A DNA stretch of 64,000 bases, taken from the NCBI RefSeq assembly GCF_017308975.1, contig NZ_JADWPD010000005.1:233264-297263 (forward strand). Reading direction: 5' to 3'. This DNA comes from Amycolatopsis sp. MtRt-6. Lineage in GTDB: Bacteria > Actinomycetota > Actinomycetes > Mycobacteriales > Pseudonocardiaceae. The notes below the pieces were generated by a model. The model made no database searches and was not told where the DNA came from. It saw only the letters and a list, made by a program, of their open reading frames with translations. This document shows positions 52,793 through 61,123 of this stretch, one piece after another; positions within the stretch are counted from its first letter, which is position 1; every line of letters begins with the position of its first letter. The position numbers were made by a program, and so were the translations under genes.

Positions 52793-53618
52793 GGGCGCTC
52801 TGCGGAGCTCCGACCGCCAGGTCCGCTTCGATGGCGCGGGCGGTCTCCAGCAGTGGGGGGACCAGGTCCTTCCGCACCGACTCCGCCGTGGTGCGGCTTG
52901 CGTGGGTCGACAGGTTCACCGCCGCCACGACCCTGCCCGTGCGGCCGCGGATCGGGGCGGCCACCGAGCGGAGGCCCTCCTCCAGTTCCTGGTCCACCAT
53001 CGCCCAGCCCTGGTCGGCCACCTTGACCAGCTCCGTGCGGAGGTGCGCCGGGGCCGTCACCGTGTGGTCCGTCAGGCGGTCCAGGCTGGCCACCTCGAAG
53101 TACTGCTCAAGCTCCGCCTCGGTGAGGCCGGCGAGCAGGACGTGGCCCATCGACGTCGCGTGCGCCGGGAAGCGGGTGCCCACGTTGATGCTCACCGTCA
53201 TGATGCGCGAGACCGCCACCCGCGCCACGTACACGATCTCCGTGCCCTCCAGCACCGACACCGAGCTCGACTCGCGCACGCGCGCGGACAGGTGCTCCAG
53301 GTGCGGCTGCGCCACCTCCGGCAGCGTCATGCTCGACAGGTACGCGTACCCCAGCTCCAGCACCCGGGCCGTCAGCGAGAAGTACTTGCCGTCCGTGCGG
53401 ACGTAGCCGAGGTCGGTGAGCGTCAGGAGGAACCTCCGCGCCGCCGCGCGGGTGAGGCCGGTGGCGCGGGCGACGTCGCTCAGCGTCAGCTCGGCCGCGC
53501 CCGCGTGGAAGGCCTTGATCACGGCCAGCCCGCGTTCCAGCGACTGCACGTGGTGGGCACCACGGTGCGCCGGCTCGCTGTCCAGCCGGACGTCGAACCC
53601 GGGCCTCGTCACGTCCAT
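52785..53618 (-). CDS. IclR-family regulator (PcaR/PobR-like)
   Basis: A 277-aa regulator with an N-terminal winged helix (LTLSDVARATGLTRAAARRFLLTL) and an IclR effector domain (about 95-270). Members of this subgroup activate or repress protocatechuate genes in response to beta-ketoadipate or protocatechuate. ATG 53618 is chosen because AGGGTG lies eight bases upstream; a GTG at 53627 has no proper spacing. It follows pcaC by ten nt and should control this pca cluster, probably through sites near 58865. Confidence 0.92.
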   Translation of the reverse strand: MDVTRPGFDVRLDSEPAHRGAHHVQSLERGLAVIKAFHAGAAELTLSDVARATGLTRAAARRFLLTLTDLGYVRTDGKYFSLTARVLELGYAYLSSMTLPEVAQPHLEHLSARVRESSSVSVLEGTEIVYVARVAVSRIMTVSINVGTRFPAHATSMGHVLLAGLTEAELEQYFEVASLDRLTDHTVTAPAHLRTELVKVADQGWAMVDQELEEGLRSVAAPIRGRTGRVVAAVNLSTHASRTTAESVRKDLVPPLLETARAIEADLAVGAPQSARG

Positions 53619-53628
53619 GTCCGGCACC

Positions 53629-54030
53629 CTATCCGGCGTCGGCGGGCCGGGCGCTCGGCTCGCCGAGCTCGGCCAGGGTGCGCTGGGCGATGGCGAACGC
53701 CGCGTTCGCCGCCGGCGCCCCCGCGTAGACCGCCGTGTGCAGCAGGACCTCGCTGATCTCCGCCGCCGTCAGGCCGTTGCGGACCGCCGCCCGGACGTGC
53801 ATCGCCAGCTCGTTGTGCGCCTGCAACGCCGTGAGCGCCGCCAGCGTCACGCAGCTGCGCGTGCGGCGGTCCAGGCCGTCGCGGGCCCACACCGAACCCC
53901 ACGCGCCTTCGGTGATGTAGTCCTGGAACGGGCGGCTGAACTCCGTGGTGCCCGCGACCGCGCGGTCGACGTGCTCGTCGCCGAGCACCTCGCGCCGCAC
54001 CTTCATGCCCTGCTCGTGGCGGTCCGTCAC
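53629..54030 (-). CDS. pcaC: 4-carboxymuconolactone decarboxylase
   Basis: Decarboxylates gamma-carboxymuconolactone to beta-ketoadipate enol-lactone. The 133-aa all-helical protein has the AhpD/CMD core RTRSCVTLAALTALQAHNELAMHVRAA-like region, with the Cys and the HxxH-type His visible, preceded by EFSRPFQDYITEGAWG, which is specific to PcaC. GTG start overlapping pcaD as GTGA. In many Actinobacteria PcaC and PcaD are fused as PcaL; here they are separate. Confidence 0.93.
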   Translation of the reverse strand: MTDRHEQGMKVRREVLGDEHVDRAVAGTTEFSRPFQDYITEGAWGSVWARDGLDRRTRSCVTLAALTALQAHNELAMHVRAAVRNGLTAAEISEVLLHTAVYAGAPAANAAFAIAQRTLAELGEPSARPADAG

Positions 54031-54803
54031 GCTCGCTCCAAGTGGTTCAGGATCAGCCGGGTGAACTCCGCCGGCCGCTCGTAGCTGCCCAGGTGCGCGG
54101 CGTCCGCCACGACCTCCAGCCGCGCGCCGGGAACGCCCTCGGCGATCGGCCGGGCGTGCTCGGCCGGCGAGGTGGCCGGGTCGTCCGCGCCCGCGATGAC
54201 CAGGGTGGGCGCGGTGATCTTCGGCAGCAGCTCCAGCAGGTCCATCCGCTCGATCGCGCCGCAGCAGGCCGCGTAGCCCTCGGCCGGGACCGCCGCGATC
54301 ATCGCCCGCAGGAACTCGGCCCGGTCCGGGTGCCGCTCGCGGTACCCGGGAGTCAGCCAGCGTTGCACCCCCGCCTCGGCCACCGCCGCGGTGCCCTCCG
54401 CGCGGACCGTCCGGGCCCGCTCCGCCCACATCGACGGCGGCCCGAGCTTCGCGGACGTGCAGCACAGCACCAGGCTCGCGATGCGGTCCGGCGCGTGGCC
54501 GCCGAGCCACATGCCGGTCATGCCGCCGAGCGACAGGCCCACGTGGTGCGCCCGTTCGACGCCGAGCTCGTCCAGCAGCGCGAGGACGTCGGCACCCAGG
54601 TCTTCGAGCTCGTAGGGACCCGGCGGGACCGGTGACGCGCCGTGCCCGCGCGTGTCGTACCGGACCACCCGGAACCCGCGCTCCACCAGCGGCGCGACCT
54701 GGGGTTCCCACATCCGCAGGTCGCTGCCGAGCGACCCGCCGAACACGACCACCGGCCCGTCGCCGGGACCGGCCACGACCCGGTGCAGCTTCACGGCGCT
54801 CAC
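54027..54803 (-). CDS. pcaD: 3-oxoadipate enol-lactonase
   Basis: An alpha/beta hydrolase (258 aa) converting beta-ketoadipate enol-lactone to beta-ketoadipate. The nucleophile elbow is GLSLGGMTG (Ser near residue 93), with the Asp in VIAGADDPATSP and the His in ADAAHLGSYERP. It lies four nt after pcaG, exactly where pcaB stands in other actinobacterial clusters. Translation is coupled to pcaC. Confidence 0.93.
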   Translation of the reverse strand: MSAVKLHRVVAGPGDGPVVVFGGSLGSDLRMWEPQVAPLVERGFRVVRYDTRGHGASPVPPGPYELEDLGADVLALLDELGVERAHHVGLSLGGMTGMWLGGHAPDRIASLVLCCTSAKLGPPSMWAERARTVRAEGTAAVAEAGVQRWLTPGYRERHPDRAEFLRAMIAAVPAEGYAACCGAIERMDLLELLPKITAPTLVIAGADDPATSPAEHARPIAEGVPGARLEVVADAAHLGSYERPAEFTRLILNHLERA

Positions 54804-54807
54804 GGCG

Positions 54808-55362
54808 TCACACCCGGAAGAAGACGGTCTCGCCGTCCCCTTGCAGCCGCACGTCGAAGCGGTAGCCGTCTTCGGTCTTCGCCGCGATCAGCGTGCCGCG
54901 CCGCTCCTGGGGGACCGTGGCCAGCACCGGGTCGCCGGAGTTGTCCTGGTCCTCGAAGTAGATCCGCGTGACGACCCGGTTGAGCAGGCCGCGCGCGAAC
55001 ACCGAGACGTCGATGTGCCGGGCCTGCGTGGTGCCGCCTTCGCCGGGGACCACGCCCGGGAGCAGGGTGAGGATGCCGTAGGTGCCGTCGGTCTCCGTCG
55101 GGCAGCGGCCGAAGCCGCGGAACTCGCCGTTCGCCGCGCCGCGCGGGTCGTCCGGGTGGCGGAAGCCGCCTTCGGGGTCGGCCTGCCAGGTCTCGATCAT
55201 GGCGTCCGGGACCGGGTCGCCGTTGCCGTCGCGGACGGTGCCGCGAATCCAGAACGCGCCGGGGGTGCCCTCGGGCACGACGTACGGGCCGTCGGGCCAG
55301 GGCAGCCCGATCGACAGGTACGGGCCGACGGTCTGCGAGGGGGTGGGCAGCAGCTTGGTCAT
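54808..55362 (-). CDS. pcaG: Protocatechuate 3,4-dioxygenase alpha subunit
   Basis: Structural subunit of the intradiol dioxygenase that opens protocatechuate to beta-carboxy-cis,cis-muconate. The 184-aa protein has TPSQTVGPYLSIG, VPDAMIETWQADPEG and ARHIDVSVFARGL, the alpha-subunit signatures. The ATG overlaps the pcaH stop as ATGA. Confidence 0.95.
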   Translation of the reverse strand: MTKLLPTPSQTVGPYLSIGLPWPDGPYVVPEGTPGAFWIRGTVRDGNGDPVPDAMIETWQADPEGGFRHPDDPRGAANGEFRGFGRCPTETDGTYGILTLLPGVVPGEGGTTQARHIDVSVFARGLLNRVVTRIYFEDQDNSGDPVLATVPQERRGTLIAAKTEDGYRFDVRLQGDGETVFFRV

Positions 55363-56096
55363 TCGTCCTCGTCCTCTTCCTCTTCGAAGACCGACGCGTC
55401 GCGCCCGCGCAGCACGATGTCGAACTGGAACCCGAGCGCCCACTCGGCCTGCGTGATGTCGTGGTCGTAGCGCGAGACCATCCGCTGCCGGGCCTTCTCG
55501 TCCGGGATCGAGTTGAAGATCGGGTCCTGGGAGAACAGCGGGTCGTCCGGGAAGTACATCTGGGTGACCAGCCGCTGGGTGAACGCCGAACCGAACACCG
55601 AGAAGTGGATGTGCGCCGGGCGCCAGGCGTTGTCGTGGTTCTTCCACGGGTACGCGCCGGGCTTGATGGTGGTGAAGGTGTAGCGGCCGTCGCTGTCGGT
55701 GAGGGTGCGGCCGACGCCGTCGAAGTTCGGGTCGAGCGGGGACGGCCAGCGGTCGCCGGTGTGCCGGTAGCGGCCGCCCGCGTTCGCCTGCCAGATCTCG
55801 ACGAGGGAGTCGCGCACCGGACGGCCGTCGCCGTCGAGCAGCCGCCCGGTGACGATGATGCGCTGGCCCTGCGGTTCGCCGGCGTGCTGCCGGGTGAGGT
55901 CGTTGTCGTGCTCGCCGAGGCGGCCGGGGCCGAGCAGCGGGCCGGTGACCTCGGTCAGCATCTGCGGGAGCAGGACGAGATCCTGCTTCGGGTGCCGCAG
56001 CGCCGTGGAGCGGTAGCCGCTGGAGTCGAGGGGCGGGTGGCTGCCTTCGGGGTCTTCCCCGTAGCGCGGCAGCCTGAATTCGGTCGGAGTGGCCAC
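55359..56096 (-). CDS. pcaH: Protocatechuate 3,4-dioxygenase beta subunit
   Basis: Iron-binding catalytic subunit (245 aa). The Fe(III) ligands are present: Tyr in GGRYRHTGD, Tyr in GAYPWKN and the two His in RPAHIHFSVFG. The C-terminus has an unusual acidic tail of about eight Glu/Asp residues. GTG start with AAAGGAG upstream, 11 nt after pcaF. Confidence 0.96.
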   Translation of the reverse strand: MATPTEFRLPRYGEDPEGSHPPLDSSGYRSTALRHPKQDLVLLPQMLTEVTGPLLGPGRLGEHDNDLTRQHAGEPQGQRIIVTGRLLDGDGRPVRDSLVEIWQANAGGRYRHTGDRWPSPLDPNFDGVGRTLTDSDGRYTFTTIKPGAYPWKNHDNAWRPAHIHFSVFGSAFTQRLVTQMYFPDDPLFSQDPIFNSIPDEKARQRMVSRYDHDITQAEWALGFQFDIVLRGRDASVFEEEEDEDE

Positions 56097-56107
56097 GTTT
56101 CTCTCCT

Positions 56108-57289
56108 TTACCGGCCTTCGAGGACGACGGCGAGGCCCTGGCCGACGCCGATGCAGATGGCGGCGAGGCCCCAGCCACCGCCGCGACGGTGCAGGTCGTG
56201 CGCCAGGGTGCCGAGGATCCGGCCGCCGGACGCGCCGAGCGGGTGCCCGATGGCGATGGCGCCGCCGTGGGTGTTGACGATCTCCGGGTCGAGGTTCTTC
56301 CAGTCGCGCAGGCACGCCAGCGACTGTGCGGCGAAGGCCTCGTTGAGCTCGACCGCGGCCAGGTCGTCCCAGCCGATGCCGGCGCGCTCGAGGGCGATCT
56401 CGGCCGCGCGCACCGGGCCGATGCCGAACACGTCCGGGTCGACGCCCGCCGCGCCGCGGCCGGCGATCCGGGCGAGCGGGGCCTTGTTCAGGCGGCTCGC
56501 GGCGGCTTCGTCGCCGAGGAGGAGGGCCGAGGCGCCGTCGTTGAGCGGAGAGGCGTTGCCCGCCGTGACAGTGCCGTTTTCCTTGCGGAAGACGGGCTTC
56601 AGCTTGGCGAGCTTCTCGGGGCTGGAGTCCGGGCGGATGCCTTCGTCGCGGGCGAGGTCGACGCCCTCGACGGGGACGACCAGGTCGTCGTAGAAGCCCT
56701 CGTCCCACGCCTTGGCGGCGGTGACGTGGCTGCGGGCGGCGAAGGCGTCTTGCTCGTCGCGGCCGATGCCGTAGCGCTCGGCGAGTTGTTCGGTGGACTC
56801 GCCGAGGGAGATCGTCCACCGCGACGGCATCGCCGGGTTGACCATGCGCCAGCCGAGGGCGGTGTTGTACAGGGTCTGGTTGCCCGCGGGGAAGGCCTTC
56901 TCGGGCTTGGGCATGACCAGGGGCGAGCGGGTCATGGACTCGACGCCGCCGGCGACGACGAGGGAGGCGTCGCCGGTCTGGATCGCGCGGCCGGCCTGGA
57001 TGGCGGCGTCGAGGCCGGAGCCGCAGAGGCGGTTGACCGTGCTGCCGGGGACGGTGGTGGGCCAGCCGGCGAGGAGGACGGCCATGCGGGCGACGTTGCG
57101 GTTGTCCTCGCCCGCGCCGTTGGCGTCGCCGAGGGTGACTTCGTCCACTGTGGACGGGTCGAGGTCGTTGCGGGCCTGGAGGGCTTTGAGGACGGTCGCG
57201 GCGAGGTCGTCGGGGCGGACGCCGGCCAGTGCGCCGCCGTAGCGGCCGAACGGGGTGCGGATCGCGTCGAGGATGTAGACGTCGGTCAT
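56108..57289 (-). CDS. pcaF: Beta-ketoadipyl-CoA thiolase
   Basis: Cleaves beta-ketoadipyl-CoA to succinyl-CoA and acetyl-CoA, the last step. The 393-aa thiolase has active-site Cys in NRLCGSGLDA (near residue 90), His in HGGAIAIGHPLGASG and the C-terminal Cys in AAICIGVGQG. Contains an exact GTCCACTGTGGAC copy near residue 46. The ATG overlaps the pcaJ stop as ATGA. Other acetyl-CoA acyltransferases are similar, but the operon settles the role. Confidence 0.96.
   Translation of the reverse strand: MTDVYILDAIRTPFGRYGGALAGVRPDDLAATVLKALQARNDLDPSTVDEVTLGDANGAGEDNRNVARMAVLLAGWPTTVPGSTVNRLCGSGLDAAIQAGRAIQTGDASLVVAGGVESMTRSPLVMPKPEKAFPAGNQTLYNTALGWRMVNPAMPSRWTISLGESTEQLAERYGIGRDEQDAFAARSHVTAAKAWDEGFYDDLVVPVEGVDLARDEGIRPDSSPEKLAKLKPVFRKENGTVTAGNASPLNDGASALLLGDEAAASRLNKAPLARIAGRGAAGVDPDVFGIGPVRAAEIALERAGIGWDDLAAVELNEAFAAQSLACLRDWKNLDPEIVNTHGGAIAIGHPLGASGGRILGTLAHDLHRRGGGWGLAAICIGVGQGLAVVLEGR
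57143..57155. repeat. Palindrome GTCCACTGTGGAC, copy 7 (exact)
   Basis: Exact copy inside pcaF, read on the minus strand as Ser-Thr-Val-Asp (PSTVDEV). Confidence 0.9.
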
Positions 57290-58044
57290 GCGCTTGCCTT
57301 CTCCAGGTCTCGCAGGAGGGTCAGCTCCTGCGCCGTGGGGGCCGGGGTGGTCTCGAGGTCGTCGGACACCTTCAGTTTCCACCCCGTGGCCGCGATGGCG
57401 CTGTCGAGGTCCACGCCGGGGTGCAGCTGCGTCAACGTCAGCTCCGCCGTCTCCGGGTCGGGGCGCAGCAGGCCGAGGTCCGTCACCACCAGCGTGGGGC
57501 CGCGGCCGGGGAGGCCGAGCTTCTCCCGGTCGCCCTTGCCTGCTCCGTGGCCGAACGATGTCACGAAGTCCACCTTCTCCACGAATGCCCGGGGGTTCTG
57601 GCGCAGGACGATGAACACCTCGCCGCACGAGGCCGCGATCTCCGGGGCTCCGCCCGCTCCCGGGAGGCGCACCTTCGGGTCGTGGTAGTCCGAGCCGATC
57701 ACCGTGGTGTTGATGTTGCCGAACTTGTCCAGCTGGGCCGCGCCGAGGAAGCCGACGTCGATGCGGCCCGGCTGGAGCCAGTAGTTGAACACCTCCGGGA
57801 CGCTGATCACCGCGTCCGCCGTGTCGGCCAGCTCGCCGTCGCCGATGGACAGGGGCAGACGGGACGGCTTGGCGCCCAGGCAGCCGGACTCGTAGATCAG
57901 CGTCAGGTTCGGCGCGTGTGCCCTGCGGGCGAGGTTCGCCGCCTTGCTCGGGAGGCCGATGCCGACGAAACACGACATGCCGTCGCCGAGGGCTCGGGCC
58001 GCCGCGACGCTCATCATCTCGTCGGCCGTGTACTCCGCGCTCAT
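57286..58044 (-). CDS. pcaJ: 3-oxoadipate CoA-transferase subunit B
   Basis: Transfers CoA from succinyl-CoA to beta-ketoadipate together with PcaI. The 252-aa beta subunit has the SCOT-type signature ALGDGMSCFVGIGLPSKAAN and the catalytic Glu region LTLIYESGCLGA. The ATG overlaps the pcaI stop as ATGA, matching the 1:1 complex. Confidence 0.95.
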   Translation of the reverse strand: MSAEYTADEMMSVAAARALGDGMSCFVGIGLPSKAANLARRAHAPNLTLIYESGCLGAKPSRLPLSIGDGELADTADAVISVPEVFNYWLQPGRIDVGFLGAAQLDKFGNINTTVIGSDYHDPKVRLPGAGGAPEIAASCGEVFIVLRQNPRAFVEKVDFVTSFGHGAGKGDREKLGLPGRGPTLVVTDLGLLRPDPETAELTLTQLHPGVDLDSAIAATGWKLKVSDDLETTPAPTAQELTLLRDLEKASA

Positions 58045-58850
58045 GCCTTCACCCCGGTCAGCTCGTTCAGCCACTTCGTGAACTCTTCGCGATCGCGGCC
58101 GACCTCGTCCCACGCCTGGTACGCCGCGTTGTCCCGCTCGTAGTAGCCCGCCGCGTACGACGGCTTCGCGCCGCCCGGGACCTCGGCCACCGCCGTGACC
58201 ACCCAGGCCGGGAGGACCACCGCGCCGGGGCGGGGCGCCAGCTCGTCGACGATCTCCTCGACCGTCACGATCGAGCGCTTCGCGGCGAGGACCGCCTCCT
58301 TCTGCACGCCGGTGATGCCCCACATCTGCACGTTGCCGGCGCGGTCGGCGCGCTGGGCGTGGACGATCGTGACGTCCGGGTTCAGCGCCGGGACCGCCGT
58401 GAGCTTCTCGCCGGTGAACGGGCAGGTGATCGGCTTGATCGTGGCGGTCTGCGCCGGGAGATCGGTGCCGGTGTAGCCGCGCAGCACCGCGAACGGCAGG
58501 CCGGACGCGCCGGCCACGTACCGGTTCGCCATGCCGGCGTGGCTGTGTTCCTCGATCTCCAGTGGCACCGGCCAGTCGTGCTGGACGGCGTCGCGGAAGC
58601 GGTGCAGGGAGCCGACACCCGGGTTGCCGCCCCAGGAAAAGATCAGCTTGCGCGCGCAGCCCGCGCCGATGAGCTGGTCGTACACGATGTCGGGGGTCAT
58701 CCGCACCAGCGTGAGATCCCGGCGGCCTTGCCGGATGATCTCGTGCCCGGCCGCGACCGGGATGAGGTGCGTGAAGCCCTCGAGCGCGACCGTGTCGCCG
58801 TCGTGCACCAGCCGGGCCACGGCCTCCTCCAGCGACAGCAGCTCCGCCAT
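58041..58850 (-). CDS. pcaI: 3-oxoadipate CoA-transferase subunit A
   Basis: Partner of PcaJ (269 aa). Visible are GDTVALEGFTHLIPVAAGHEII, KLIFSWGGNPGVGS and the internal DVTIVHAQRADRAGNVQMWG. The ATG at 58850 has GGAGGG at good spacing; longer frames upstream would read through the likely operator. It is the first gene of the pca transcript. Confidence 0.94.
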   Translation of the reverse strand: MAELLSLEEAVARLVHDGDTVALEGFTHLIPVAAGHEIIRQGRRDLTLVRMTPDIVYDQLIGAGCARKLIFSWGGNPGVGSLHRFRDAVQHDWPVPLEIEEHSHAGMANRYVAGASGLPFAVLRGYTGTDLPAQTATIKPITCPFTGEKLTAVPALNPDVTIVHAQRADRAGNVQMWGITGVQKEAVLAAKRSIVTVEEIVDELAPRPGAVVLPAWVVTAVAEVPGGAKPSYAAGYYERDNAAYQAWDEVGRDREEFTKWLNELTGVKA

Positions 58851-58864
58851 CACACCCTCCGAAC

Positions 58865-58900
58865 TGTTCGCATTACGCACACTCGTTCTGCCAGCGAACA
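58865..58900. promoter_or_regulatory. Candidate pca promoter/operator
   Basis: TGTTCGC (58865-58871) and GCGAACA (58894-58900) form a perfect 7-bp inverted repeat with a 22-bp gap just upstream of pcaI. IclR regulators of pca genes often bind spaced repeats in this position, so the IclR protein of the cluster may act here. No clear -35/-10 pair could be fixed. Confidence 0.5.
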
Positions 58901-58961
58901 TAGCACGGCGACCCGGGGCCCGGCCAGACGTCTTCCACCCAATGGATGACGCTCGCGCAGT

Positions 58962-60269
58962 TCAGCCGATCCGGACCAGCCGCGAGCCGTGCGGCGGGAC
59001 GGCGGCGGCCGTCCACGAGCCCCGGAACCGCCCGAGGTCCTTCCGCGCGACCAGGTCACGCACCGGCCGCGCCCCGGGAATCCCCAGGTCCACCGTGATG
59101 TCCGCGGGCGTCGCCCCCAGGTTGTAGACAGCCGCGTACCACCGGCCGTCCGGCGCACGCTTCTTCCACACCTGGAGGTCCCCGCCGCGGACCCGGGTCG
59201 GGTACGTGCCGGCGTGGTCGACCGCGATGACCTCGGGATTCGTCAGGATCGAGACCGCGGAAGCGTCCAGGAAGTAAATGTCCCCGCCGACGTACAGCGG
59301 CGAAGAAGCCATGGACCAGAACGTCATCACGCTCTGCCGCTCGACGTCGGAGATCCCGTCCTGGATGCCGCTGCCGGTGTTGTTGCTGATCGGCATCGAG
59401 TCGAGGTCCGGCCGGTACTGCGGCCCGAACACACCGAGCCAGTCCGGCAGGTCCGCCCACCGCGCCTTCACCGAGCTGTCCCAGGTGGACACCGTCTCGC
59501 AGTAGCACTCGATGTCCGTGTCGACGCGCACGCCGTTGGCGTAGGGGGACAGGGCGGGCCCGATGGACCGCGGCACCGGCCACGCGCTCGCCGTCAGCCA
59601 CATCGGCCGCCGCGAACGGTCGATGGCCGCCGACCACGCCGCGATGTCCGCGACGTTGTCCGCGGTCGTCCCGTCGACCTTGACGAAGTCGACGCCCCAC
59701 GCAGCAAAGCGCGCCACGATCGAGTCGTAGTACTTCTGCGCGCACGGGTTCGTGAAGTCGACCTTCCAGTTGCCGCCCCAGCCGTTCGACGGCGTCAGCG
59801 GCCGGTACGCGATGTCCTGCGCGCGGCACGACGTCCCGAGGATCGGCGCGTTCTTGTCGTAGACCTCCTTCTCGAGGCCGGTAACGGCGTACAGGCCCAG
59901 CTTCAGCCCGAGAGAATGCACGTACGAGGCCAACGCCGGGATCCCGGACGGGAACCGCGCCGGATCGGGGTCGGGGATGCCGTTGACGTCGGTGTGGAAG
60001 ACCCAGGACTGCGAAGCGTTCCAGCCGGAGTCGATGTTGACGTAGGTGTAGCCGGCCGGCTTGAGCTTCGAAGCCATGGCCGAAGCCGCGTCACGGATGT
60101 GCGACTCGTTCAGCCACGAAGTGCCGTACCCCGCGCGAGTCGACGACTCGAGGCTCCAGCTGCTCCAGCCCATGAACGGCTTGACGAACGGCGTGCGCGC
60201 CTCGGCGACCGACACCAGAAGGGACGAAAGACCCAGAACAGCACCAAGAACGGAAAGGAAGCGTTTCAC
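58962..60269 (-). CDS. Secreted alpha-galactosidase-type glycoside hydrolase (GH27)
   Basis: A 435-aa secreted enzyme with a signal peptide to about residue 24 (SVAEART). The catalytic barrel starts FMGWSSWSLESS. YVNIDSGW, the nucleophile Asp in DFVKVDGTTAD (near residue 193) and the acid/base Asp in VRVDTDIECY match the GH27/GH36 clan. A beta-sandwich C-terminal domain follows. It probably releases terminal alpha-galactose or a related sugar. GGAGGAG precedes the GTG. It is the last gene of the transporter unit, suggesting that its product sugars are imported. Confidence 0.88.
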   Translation of the reverse strand: MKRFLSVLGAVLGLSSLLVSVAEARTPFVKPFMGWSSWSLESSTRAGYGTSWLNESHIRDAASAMASKLKPAGYTYVNIDSGWNASQSWVFHTDVNGIPDPDPARFPSGIPALASYVHSLGLKLGLYAVTGLEKEVYDKNAPILGTSCRAQDIAYRPLTPSNGWGGNWKVDFTNPCAQKYYDSIVARFAAWGVDFVKVDGTTADNVADIAAWSAAIDRSRRPMWLTASAWPVPRSIGPALSPYANGVRVDTDIECYCETVSTWDSSVKARWADLPDWLGVFGPQYRPDLDSMPISNNTGSGIQDGISDVERQSVMTFWSMASSPLYVGGDIYFLDASAVSILTNPEVIAVDHAGTYPTRVRGGDLQVWKKRAPDGRWYAAVYNLGATPADITVDLGIPGARPVRDLVARKDLGRFRGSWTAAAVPPHGSRLVRIG

Positions 60270-60289
60270 GGACACTCCTCCAGAGGGGG

Positions 60290-61123
60290 TTACTCCTTGA
60301 GCCCGCTCGCCGCGATTCCGCTGACGATGAACCGCTGCGCGACCAGGAACATCGCGACCAGCGGCGCGATGGTGACCAGGGCACCGGCGAACAGCGCCGG
60401 CAGGTTGACCGACTGCGCGGTCAGGAACGTCGAGAGCGCGATCTGCGCCGTCCACGACGACGGGTCCTGCCCGATGACCAGCGGCCACAGGAACGCGTTC
60501 CAGCTTTCGATGAACATCAGCGCCCCGAGCGAGGCGATCATGCTCCCGGAGTTGGGCAGCACCAGACGCCGGTAGACGCCGAGGTAACCGAGCCCGTCGA
60601 GCCGCCCGGCCTCCTCGATCTCGGCCGGGAACCGCAGGTAGAAATTGCGGAACAGGATGACGGTGAACGCGCTGAACAGGTTCGGCGCGATGATGCCCCA
60701 CTCGGTGTTGACCCCGCCCAGCGAGCCGACGACGACGAACGTGGGCACGAACGTCACCGACTGCGGGATCATCAGCGTGACCAGCACGTAGGTGAACACC
60801 GCACGGCGGCCCGGGACGTCGATCCGGGCCAGCGCGTAGCCCGCCATCGAGCCGAAGAGCGTCCCGACCGGCGCGGTGATTCCCGCGACCAGGAACGAGT
60901 TCCACAACGAGTGCGCCATCGGCACCGACGCGTCGGCGAACAGGTCACCGAAGTTCACCCACGAGAGCGGGTCCGGCAACCACGACCAGTCCGGCGAGCC
61001 GACCTGCTGCCGCGTCATGAGCGCGTTGCGCAGCATGATGTAGAACGGCAGCAGGAAGATCACCGCGAGCACCGAAGCCAGGACGTACTTCGGCACCTTC
61101 CGCGAAACCGGGAGAACGGCCAT
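60290..61123 (-). CDS. CUT1-type ABC transporter permease (MalG-like)
   Basis: A 277-aa permease with six TM helices and the EAA loop EEAGRLDGLGYLGVYRRLVLP, which contacts the ATPase. It is MalG-like in size and order. The start overlaps the upstream permease stop (TGATG). No ATPase gene is present; such importers commonly share the MsiK-type ATPase encoded elsewhere. Confidence 0.94.
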   Translation of the reverse strand: MAVLPVSRKVPKYVLASVLAVIFLLPFYIMLRNALMTRQQVGSPDWSWLPDPLSWVNFGDLFADASVPMAHSLWNSFLVAGITAPVGTLFGSMAGYALARIDVPGRRAVFTYVLVTLMIPQSVTFVPTFVVVGSLGGVNTEWGIIAPNLFSAFTVILFRNFYLRFPAEIEEAGRLDGLGYLGVYRRLVLPNSGSMIASLGALMFIESWNAFLWPLVIGQDPSSWTAQIALSTFLTAQSVNLPALFAGALVTIAPLVAMFLVAQRFIVSGIAASGLKE

